Origin: Limnanthes douglasii subsp. nivea
Lineage: Eukaryota > Streptophyta > Magnoliopsida > Brassicales > Limnanthaceae
DNA: 64,000 nucleotides
Reading direction: 5' to 3'
Assembly: GCA_036936605.1 (NCBI GenBank)
Contig: JAUPFV010000003.1
Span: 103,735,278-103,799,277, forward strand
Numbering within the stretch: position 1 is the stretch's first letter; each line of letters begins with the position of its first letter. The notes under the pieces were generated by a model. It had not been told where the DNA came from. It searched no databases and was given only the letters and a program-made list of their open reading frames with translations. The position numbers and the translations under genes were made by a program. Shown in pieces: positions 54,733-64,000 of this stretch.

Positions 54733-55575
54733 GGGCATGGTTTTGGTACCAAGCTCCCTAGTGCTGGTCTTGTTTACCCGGTCTCTTTGCGGATAACATT
54801 TACATTAAGCTACCTTTTTATTTTATTCTTCTTTAAGGAAAGTTATACATTTCAAATCATATGGAACATTTCTTTTCGGGCATGGTTTTGGTACCAGCCT
54901 CACTAGTGCCGGTCCTGTTTTATTCTCTAATTCACTATCATTTATCTAGTTCAATTTTATTTTTTTGTTTTTGTTTAGCATTTCGGCAAGGACATAATTG
55001 CCAAAGAGCTCCAAGTTCATGCAGATCATCCCCATGTCCACCTGCAATCATCTTTCAAGGAGAACGAACGAGGCAATGGATAGGATATGGCCGAACGAGG
55101 CAATTCTTATATGTGACTGTTCCAATTCGCATATAAAACCATATTTCAATTTCAACGAGGCTTCACCTGTTTCATCTACTCGCACACATAGCTACCTAAA
55201 CCATACTGGTCTCTTCTATTTTTCAGTCTCTGGTTTCATGCTACATCTCGCTTACCAACCAGATCAATTGTGATGACGTGTCTTCAAGCTAATCACGGTG
55301 CTGACAAAATTTTGTCCTCCGAAACTTCACTTGTTTGAGCCTGAGCAAGAACTAAAGTTGGGGTCTCATGTCAAATATGTTTTATACGAGGATGAAATGA
55401 GTAAACAATGTCGGGGCCAGGCAATAGCTGTCACCCCCGATTGCTTGCTTGAAGCTGCTTCGAGTCTCTAACAACCCAACTTTATTGCAGAACTTCTGCT
55501 TCACAAGAGTTGTGTTGTTTTCTGGTTTTTTCATCTATTAGCCCTGTACAGAATCGAATGGTTTGTAGCCAACTC
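54733..55575 (+). pseudogene. MYG1 pseudogene (introns retained, deletions)
   Basis: The end of exon 1 occurs twice (54733-54812 and 54879-54945). Exon 2 starts at 54979 after the conserved TTTAG acceptor but has lost roughly 140 bp. Exon 3 starts at 55227, has internal deletions, and ends near 55470, and the 3' untranslated region continues to about 55575. Retained introns show a DNA-level duplication, not retrocopying. Source: the gene at 29379-30657 or a close relative. Confidence 0.85.
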
Positions 55576-56459
55576 AATTAGTAGCCACTATTGAGTTGGC
55601 CGAATGCCTTATTTTTTACTTCAATCAACTATTTTATTTGTGACTACACCAGCTTTTAAATCCAAGAAGTTCTGTGTTTCATGAGCCTAGTTTCTTAAAA
55701 TCAAATAAACCATAGTTTTAAAACTGTATTTTCATGTTGTTTTTAGTTTTCAAAATTAGTTCTCCAAACGTAGACTTAAGATAAGCTTATTTTTTGCATT
55801 TTAAATTAAAGCTAAATTTCACAAATTTTTACAACGCACCATTCTTTTTTTTTATCTGCCCTTTTTTTGTTTATAGTTGGTGCCGAACTTAAGATGTTCT
55901 TTTTTAATATAAAGGTTATTTTTCGCATTTTAAATTGAGGCTAACTTTCACAAATTTTTAGAACTAACCATTTTTTTATCTGTCATTTCTTTATAGCTAA
56001 CTTAAGATAGCGAACTTAAGGTGTTCTTTTTTGCAAATTGTTTTTGAATTATTTTGATTTAAAATGGATCACGTCCTAAATGTAAATATGATGTCCGAAC
56101 CAAATCAATCCTATGAAAAAAGAAAATCCAAAATCGACGGTAACAAAAATAATAACCAAAAGCTTATAAATGTAATTCGTACAACCCAAGAATAAAAATA
56201 CAAATATATTAAAACATATAAATTTTCTTATAAAAATGTGTTAGGTTTTTATATGGAAAAATCAAACTAAATGGATCTAGAACGAAAAATCGTAGAAGAA
56301 AAATTAAATGCTTAAAAAATAGTTATATAGCAACTGATATGGATATAAATAAGTGAGGAGTAAAAATAATTATTCTATAATTGGCCGAATGATTGTTTTA
56401 TAAGCATGAAAGGGATTTGGTGTGAAATGTAAATATAAATGACTAAATGTGTAAGTTGT
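55576..56459. other. AT-rich non-coding stretch
   Basis: No gene. A 10-bp inverted repeat (CCAACTCAAT and its complement) lies at about 55569-55600. Two similar copies of a GCTAA(C/A)TTTCACAAATTTTTA-type sequence lie near 55810 and 55931. Confidence 0.5.
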
Positions 56460-57165
56460 GAGGAATATATGTTGGTACTAAGTAGCATAGTAGGGTGAAG
56501 TATCCAAGTAACAAACGAAATCTGTTACATGTATCTACATCAAGTGTACTTGTCTTGGAAATGAGAATAGTTTGGACACTTTTGACTATTTTCTCTCTCT
56601 AGATCTTGAGCAACTTTATATTTCTATAAACTCTTCTAGCTAATCTCTTTAGACCTTTTTTTCTCTCCCCCCAATATTCACACTTATCATTGGCGACCAC
56701 AGTGGGAGGTACGATTGGTACCTAGGTTTGAAATCTAAAAACAAAGAAACATGCGATCCGATAACAGAAACACTACGGATCCTGAAGCTTAGATTGATCC
56801 AACGGTATTTGTGGAAGTAGAGGTAGTAGAGTCACGCATGGGTGTAGAAGATTGCCGAGGTGGAATACAAGTAAATGATCAACATGATAAGTCTAATGTT
56901 AAGGATAAGATTAGTCAATTAGTGGAAAGTATAGCTGATTTGGATGACCAACTTGATTAGAGGGAACAGCTGGTTAGAGCTGGTTGGGTACGATCCGAGG
57001 TGCAACGAGTAAATGAGATTTTTTTTGGAAGACCAATCCAACAGATGCAAGTGATATATATTCCGATGGATGGAAGTGAATCTCCTAGGACATATACTAA
57101 TCCAGTAGATCAGTATTCTCGTGTAGTTCATTATGTACAAAGAAAAAATGGTTTGAGCACCTATT
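56460..57165 (+). mobile_element. Decayed Tat-like retrotransposon 5' end (LTR, PBS, gag start)
   Basis: A T/C-rich LTR-like end (TTCACACTTATCAT) is followed by a PBS identical over 17 bases to that of the element at 6716 (56691-56707). After a leader of about 45 nt comes ATG 56751 and a gag-like frame (NTTDPEA, then stop, then acidic and helix-prone sequence) with stops at about 56790 and 56957. The left boundary of the LTR was not found. No pol from this element follows. Confidence 0.7.
56691..56707 (+). promoter_or_regulatory. Primer-binding site of the decayed element
   Basis: TGGCGACCACAGTGGGA, the same as 7199-7215. Confidence 0.75.
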
Positions 57166-57284
57166 AGTTCCCAATTCAAACTTAGTGCCACTAAAACACC
57201 AACCAAATCAGCGGATAAGAAATACATACTATAGATACTTTATGGAAATGTTATAGGTATCATTATGTACGATATGATTTTGCA

Positions 57285-57862
57285 GAAAACCTGATCTTGC
57301 CTACGTCGTAAGTGTTTTAAGCAGATTCATGTCAAATCCGAGAAAGACGCACTGTCATGTACTTAAGTGGCTCGTGATATACTTGAAGGGCTCGACTGTT
57401 ATATGTTTGTGTTAAAATCATAAGGATAGAAGTGATATAGTTTTAAAGGGTATGTGCACTATGGTTATGAACTCTATATCGACATAAGAAAGTCTACTTC
57501 GGGTTATCTTTTACTGAGCTTGGAGAAGTGGTTAGGTAGAAGTCTTGTATATGAAAGGTTGTTGGATTGTCGTCTATAAAATCTGATTATATGACTACTA
57601 TGGAATCTATAAAGAAAGATATTTAAATTAAAAGATTGTTGAGTGAACTCAATGGTTTGGATCAAGATGTGGTTTTATTTTATGATAAAACTAGTGTTAT
57701 TCATTTAATAAAAAACCCAAAATCCATGAGCGAACTAAATATGTAGACACTATGTTGTATTTCATCTGAAATGCGATGGAGAATGAGCAAGTAAAGTTGG
57801 CTAAGATTTCTAACGAGAAAAATATTTTGGATGTTCTAAACAAGGTATTTCCTATTTAAAAA
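57285..57862 (+). pseudogene. Ty1/copia RNase H remnant
   Basis: In shifting frames it encodes RKPDLAYVVSVLSRFMSNP, WLVIYLKGS, then STSGY-like and KIHERTKYVDTMLYFI, and ends with NEQVKLAKIS. These are ordered motifs of the copia RT end and RNase H. At least several stops and frameshifts. It is a different family from 47.7-50 kb. Confidence 0.75.
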
Positions 57863-59150
57863 CTCACGAAATACTTGAGACCGGGGCAAGTTCGGGATGC
57901 AGATCAGATGATCTCTATAAAGTAGAACATTGGGCCAATGAATACTGTATTTACTATAAGTCTATATGTAGAATTGTTAGGTGTATCCTATAACTAACTC
58001 GTGAGCATATGTATTTCCATATGACTACATGAGAATAATTAGATATGTCGTGAAATGTACTAGGCAATAACTGTTGAAACTCTTTGAGTGAATCTTTGGC
58101 TGTGACTTGGAGGCAGAGGCGTATGCAGGATCATAAAAGATAAGAAAATATGACAATAATGGTTATTGTTGAGTCGAAAGAAATATGTGTTGAGTCAAAG
58201 CAGGTAGGTCTGGACCAAAATGGCCCGAATCTAGCTGATCCAAAGTACTCTGATCCAAAGTGAGCTGGACCGTAGCACCATAGCTGGATTGTAACACCAC
58301 AACTGGACCGATGCATAGTCTTCTATATGCTAGGTCTCTTATATTAATTAAGTCTCATATTTTTATGATTCAATGTTAATTAAATTTTTTATTAATTGGG
58401 TTTTCTATATTAATTACGTTTCTTTATGAAGTTTCCTCTACTAGTGAATGATGATTTATTTTAGTCGTTGATTAATGGACTTTAATTTTGAATGTATGAT
58501 AAAAAAATTAGGGTTTTTCTCAAACCAATAAATACAAAAAAAATTGTTATGCAATGTGTGATGCGACGGTAATTGTAGATAGATGATAATGTAAGTGAGA
58601 GAAATTGCTTTAGGTCTTATGAGAGATAAGTGAGGTGAGAGATAAACACCGAAAATAGGGTTCTATGAATCAAATTATATTTTGTAATAAAGAGTGATTG
58701 AGTATTTTATGTTTGAGAGTTTTATGTACCTTCTTGTTTATAAAAGAGTGTACGTTACGTGCAGATATGAGATTTCTTCACAATCCAAACCACGTTGAAT
58801 TTGTCATGTTCTTAGTTTTAAGATGCTTTCTTTTATTTGTTGCTCGTCATGAACATAATAATTAGTTATTTTGAAGATCCGTGAATCGATACATCAGTTT
58901 TTGCCTCGATCGAACGGTGTGGTTTCTCCAACAATGGCGCAAAATGCCCATTAGTAATCACAATTCTAATCTAAACGAAATCAAATTTCTAATATTATGA
59001 AATATGATAATTGTATGAATTAATAATCCAAATATTTATTCCCAATGACTCCTAGGTTAATAAAATAAAATTATATACGAAAGAGCACATGATATAAAAG
59101 GAAAACTTAATATTGATGTATTATTAAAACCTAAATATATACATACTAAA
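57863..59150. other. Unassigned AT-rich stretch
   Basis: No gene. 58196-58310 has a short imperfect repeat of GATCCAAAGT/GCTGGACCG-type words. Confidence 0.45.
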
Positions 59151-59158
59151 AGTAAAAG

Positions 59159-60257
59159 TAGGGATGGCAATTTTTCCCAAACCCGCGGGTATCCGACTAT
59201 CCGATGAGATGAGTTATAGGTTTAAAAACTTTTCCATGGATGGGTCGTGGGTTTGAAAATTTACTACCCGCCGGGTTTGGGATGGGTTATGGGTTTAAGA
59301 AATTTCCCACGGGTACCCAACCCGAACCCGACCCGTTGGGTAATAGCCGACGGGTACCCGCTAAATTAATATTATATAAAAAAATAAATTATCTTATATT
59401 ATTTAAAAAAATTTAAAATAAAATTACTGATATTAGTATTTGTATTATGTAATGCTAAAAATAATTTATTATTTGTTAATATATATAATATATTTTGAAA
59501 AAATATTATTCTACATTTAAACATTTAATTTAATTTTTTAGTCTATTTTTTCAAATATTTTTTTCTCTACAAAACTAAGAATAATAAGTATATTTTGAAA
59601 AATATACTCCTAAATTTGTTAATTAAACAAAATATCATTCTACATTTAAACATAATATTTGATACTTATAATGATTATAGTATATTTTGACAAATATCAT
59701 TCTACATTTAAATATTGAATTTGATTTTTCAATATCTCTTTTGAAAATATTTTCATTTTTATGTCCAATAATAATATTATTAATTAAATTAAAAAATATT
59801 TACTAACATATTTAAATTTGATATTTTTAAACATGTTTCCTTTAATTTTTGGAATTAATAAGATCTAATAATATTTCTAATCAAATTAAAAGAAAAATAT
59901 TTACTAACATATACCAAAATTATATATAAATTATGAATAGATAACAAAATATTTGCTTATTAACATACAATATATTTTCAAAATAATTTTTTCGATGTAA
60001 ATATTAAATTTAAATTTTTTAATTTGTTTTTAAGAAATATATTTTCTTTTTTTATACAAGACTTGTGGAATGAGTATCAAATTCAAATTCAAGATATCGT
60101 TATAAATTTAATTAAAATAAACCCGGCGGGTTGGGTGTGGGAAACAAATATTACTACCCGACGGGTACGGGTTAGGGTATGGGTTTGGAAAAACATAGAC
60201 GGGATGGGTTACGGGTTTAGCTATACCTGCGCCCATCCCGACCCATTGCCATCCCTA
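59159..60257. mobile_element. hAT-type non-autonomous element with ACCCG-rich ends
   Basis: Perfect 12-bp terminal inverted repeats (TAGGGATGGCAA), flanked by a perfect 8-bp target duplication AGTAAAAG (59151-59158 and 60258-60265). Both sub-terminal regions (about 150-200 bp) are packed with ACCCG/CGGGT words in both orientations, while the middle is about 750 bp of AT-rich DNA without a transposase. An 8-bp duplication indicates the hAT superfamily. Confidence 0.9.
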
Positions 60258-60265
60258 AGTAAAAG

Positions 60266-61144
60266 TAATATAATACGAACCTAAAACTAAAACAAAGAAT
60301 AAAAAGTCCTACTAAAACTAAATATCCTCTAAACTAAAGATGTGCATACATATATTATATTTACAAAAGGATTAGGATACTAAACCCTTAATAAGAGATC
60401 ATTTAAAAAGATACATGAATTGTATTTGATGAATTATGAAGTTTGTTTGATGTGTTATGTCGTGATTTGAATATTTTTATTGTTATTTCACTACTAAGTA
60501 AATAATTGATTTTAATATTGGATATTTTAAAAACTTTGTTATACAATTTCAATCTTATAAAATACGTGTTAGTCTTCAATTGGATAATTATGTATTATAA
60601 CACCTACTAAACTTATGAAGTTGAAGTGTATATATGATGTTCTTAATTACTTCAATTTTTTAATATTAACATTGATGTTTTGTTTTTAAAGAATCTAATG
60701 TATCTACTTAATACTCTTGTGATGATTGTTATATTTTGACTTAAAAACACTTAAGAAATCATCAAACTTCTAATTGGAGACATGTATGAAAATTTTATGC
60801 ATTTATTAAATTTCCAAATCCGTTATGGAATATCGATTGAAATATAACTTTTATTGTTTCCATAAGAAAATATATAGGATCATTTCTCTCCATGCGACAA
60901 AAGTTACAACATGCTCTAAACCTATAGCTTATATGACATATATAGAGTACCTCTATAGCGATCTCGGTGAATCTGAATTCATGACACATACATTATTTTA
61001 CCTATATATTTATGATCAAATTACTCCAACATAAATATTTTAGTCTTATGCAACAAGTATTTATTCTTTATGATGAGTATAAATATCACCTAGCAGATAA
61101 AATCACTAGCAAAAGATGAATCAATCTAGACTTGATTGATGGAC
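60266..61144. other. AT-rich non-coding stretch
   Basis: No gene or repeat that I can support. Confidence 0.45.
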
Positions 61145-61545
61145 ACACTCTTAACCGAGTATCCTTTAATGGCTTAAGTGAGATATGCAACATACTAATC
61201 CCTCACTCTTATTATCGAGGTCATTTTAATACTTTAAGTGGGATATTCAATAAACTAAGTCCTCAGTCTCTTGAACAATAGCTCTTTGATAGCTTAGGAA
61301 CACTCATAAAGGTTTTGGGTCCTCTTATCTTAAACGATGTACCTTTGGAAGCTAAGGCTAACTCATCAAGGTGTTAAATTCTCCATACCTTAGCCGAGAT
61401 TCATTTAGCGGCTTAGGCTAACTCATCAAGGTGTTGTGTTCTCTATAGCTTAATTGAGATGCCTTTCGTATCTTATGGAAACTAATAAATTCATTAGATC
61501 CTACCTATATTAATCGACTTTCTATATGGCCTAGATTCGTTGCCC
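61145..61545. repeat. Diverged tandem repeat, about 60-bp unit
   Basis: Six to seven degenerate copies. Clearest landmark: AACTCATCAAGGTGTT at about 61348 and 61408 (60 bp apart), with TAGCTTA-GAGATGCCTTT-like spacers between. Confidence 0.75.
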
Positions 61546-62128
61546 ACTGGTCATGTCAACACATTTGCTATCCATGCATTTTCACTAGGTTGATCTAAAC
61601 CTATTTTATACACAATATCAATTTATACTAAAGAATATGTCATCAATATAATATACTCAATATGAATCTATTCATGTTCACTAGATATCTGTAATATTAT
61701 ACTAAATTAATCTCATAACCAAACGAGATGATAACTTTAAGAAATTATGTTGTGATTGATTAGACATTTTCTTGCTATGGTTAAAAAAATTATATTTTAA
61801 AAAATTATATTTTAAACCAAACTTACATATTCTTAAATATTTTATTATTTTAGGACATATTAAGATCTATAACTTATCTTGCATAAAAATCTAAACCAAA
61901 AAATTTAAGATGTATTATATATATATATATATTAATTTTATCATTTATAAATACATGATTTTAGTATATATTCAATAAAACTCGTGTCAATGTAAAGTTT
62001 TGAAAATAACTCATCAGGGTTACCAAAGTTTGATCAAATGTGATCGTTATGGGCTTAACAATTATGAGTGTGACGTCCACTAAAAGTGCTTATTTGCATA
62101 GTTGTTTAGTGACATACCTTTAACATAT
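61546..62128. other. AT-rich non-coding stretch
   Basis: No gene. Short (TA)n run near 61915-61931. Confidence 0.45.
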
Positions 62129-62704
62129 ATTAGCCATGTTCGGAATTAAATGGTCAAATGTCTTGCTTTTACTATAATAATCCCGTTGTTCCGCCCTTTT
62201 ATGTACCAACAATGTAATTTGTGACTCTAGTTTATGATTTCAAGAGCTTAAAATTTCATATGAGTTACAAAAAAATAAATAATCTATAATACCAATGTTT
62301 TAAGATAAAACTATTATAGTCTATATATATATATATATATTCTTTTCTTCTTTCTAAAATGTAATTTTTATGTAAAAATCTAAGTTTCATTTGCAAATGC
62401 TAGCATAGACGGGTAGTCTAGTACCCACATTTGGTGATAAAATATGTTTTCGTTTGAACTTTTTTAAATAAGTAGTTCATATAAGAAAATTAATTTTGGT
62501 TGATAAATTTATTAAAGTTTGAAGTATATTAGCCAACTTTAAAAATTAAATTTTGTTTCTCATCTAAACTATATACCTTGTCCGACTCCATTGAAAGATG
62601 AAGATGATTATTCTAATAAAAATATAATATGATGTTTTATTGATTAAAAAATTTGATGCCATTATTAAACATATTTTTTAAAAATATCTAACATATTATA
62701 AAAA
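62129..62704. repeat. Duplicate of the MYG1 3' flank (empty of LINE)
   Basis: It aligns with 30722-30965, 31485-31638 and 37543-37672 in order, skipping the 0.5-kb insertion and the LINE. It has a longer (TA)n run near 62318-62340. Confidence 0.82.
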
Positions 62705-64000
62705 ACTTAAATAATTTACTAGCAAAACAAATATACAAATAGCTAAAAAAGTATACAAAAACATAAAAAAAATACAGGTTTCTAATATATTTACTATAAC
62801 GGTTTGATTTTTTGTTTTCAATTTTTTCTATTTCCCATGTGAGTTTCACTTTTATTTTTTTTTATTAAACCCACAAACACCAACGTCTTCGGTTTTAAGT
62901 ATTTCATGAATTCATAGAGTAAATTTCTCTCACTTCCACGATATGGAGTGTGTTTTCACGTGCTAGACTTTAATTTTACGATACCATTTATCTCAATTTT
63001 AATTTTACGAGTTTGAAATTTTTATTATTTGGATCTTTTTTTTCAAATTTGACTTCAATTTATTAGTTAAAGATTAACGATTTCGATTTTTCATTTTACA
63101 AATAGGTAAAAAAAGTTTATTTTTAGTTTTAAAGGATTTGAATGATGTTTTACATGTTTATGGTTTTTGAGATTCACTATAAAAACCCGTGGTTTTTATA
63201 GTTTTTTGTACAAATAACTGATAATAAAATTTGGAACTCAGAACATACTAATTGGTATGTTGTTTTTAACAAAAAAATTTACTATAAAATTTTTAATTTA
63301 GCCAAGGATTTTATTGAATGAATAACTCGCGAAACTTACTACAACAATACTGCGACAATGAGAAGTGCAAATTTATTTGATATTTTTTTAAATAATGCAA
63401 ACAGGAACATATATTGGCAATAACCGATGTAGTTTGAACATTATGTTTTTTGTGTAATATTAATATATTTTTAATAATATTATATGATGCAATTAGCATT
63501 TTGAAAACAAAATCTATAATATGCTGTACAATTCACATTTTCATCATGATTTGCATTTAGCTCAATGTAATGATTCACGTTATTTGTTATCAAAAGATTC
63601 ACAATTCAACAAAGTGTAAATAGTATGGATCTCCCTCATTCACCATTATGGTTACTTATTATTCGGGAGTCGCGGTAATAATTGTATAACGATTTACAAT
63701 AAACAATAGTTGGTAGGTATAATGTTAAAGAGGATTCACGTTTAGCTCAACTCGCGTTTTTGAAGAAGCACATGATTTGTGATCTAAATATTATATTTTA
63801 GCCGTGGTTTGTGACTTACGATCTGTAATTACAAAAATAAAATGAAAAGAAAAACAGATAACTAACAAAAGAAAAATATGAAACTAAAATGTCAATTATG
63901 ACGTAATCTTCAACAACGTCTACACTTAATGTTTTAGACTATTACTTCTCGTCTAAATGGCATACACTTCTTTTTAGGTATGTCATCTATTCTTTTCAAA
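62705..64000. other. AT-rich non-coding stretch at the right edge
   Basis: No gene, repeat or mobile element that I can support. Two loose copies of a TTTAGCTCAA-containing sequence lie near 63556 and 63740. Confidence 0.45.

Noticed and set aside
58920..58945. Possible LTR end and primer-binding site (ACAATGGCGC)
   Set aside because: Only a few bases match a PBS start, and no LTR or gag is recognisable around it.

Overview
The window is plant nuclear DNA, most likely from a eudicot. The host genes have plant-type GT-AG introns, there is a PLS-class pentatricopeptide repeat (PPR) gene, intergenic DNA is very AT-rich, and plant transposable elements (Tat-lineage Ty3/gypsy, L1-type LINE, Ty1/copia, hAT) dominate. 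I cannot name the species. Only two loci look like intact host genes: a PPR gene (23081-24346) and a three-exon MYG1-family gene (29379-30657).

Layout. 1-6715 and 17233-22437 are the two halves of one satellite array with a unit of about 930 bp (about 13 units in view, continuing off the left edge). Each unit carries three inverted repeats, a length-variable G run, a 59-bp internal duplication and a tract of alternating purine and pyrimidine. A 10.5-kb Tat-lineage LTR retrotransposon (6716-17232) split the array, leaving a 5-bp target duplication. Its gag-pro-pol lies in one frame interrupted by two stops: a TGA inside Gag, and a TAG at the Gag-Pro/Pol junction in a context close to the tobamovirus read-through signal. 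On the opposite strand it carries an intact gene of about 961 codons with a canonical 81-nt intron.

22438-29195 is a direct segmental duplication. Copy 1 holds the intact PPR gene and copy 2 a PPR gene broken by one extra T. The MYG1 gene follows. Its 3' flank was hit by an unidentified insertion of about 0.5 kb and then by a 5.9-kb LINE (31639-37542, minus strand, 10-bp target duplication). A paralogous copy of that flank at 62.1-62.7 kb lacks both insertions and serves as an empty site.

37.8-38.8 kb holds a minisatellite flanked by 125-bp direct repeats and a captured leucine-rich-repeat exon. 40.0-45.35 kb is a decayed multi-exon Ulp1 (C48 protease)-like locus whose non-coding parts are full of GCAA-type words. 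46.7 kb onward is a mosaic of a hAT-like element, two copia remnants sharing one internal deletion, a second LINE remnant, a 190-bp triplication next to a MYG1 pseudogene, a second Tat remnant with the same primer-binding site, a copia RNase H relic, a 1.1-kb hAT-type element with a perfect 8-bp target duplication, and a 60-bp tandem repeat. The last 1.3 kb shows nothing I recognise.

Functionally, the retrotransposon genes form one replication cassette that now looks defective, except for the antisense gene. The host genes are unrelated to each other. No tRNA, rRNA or CRISPR array was seen.
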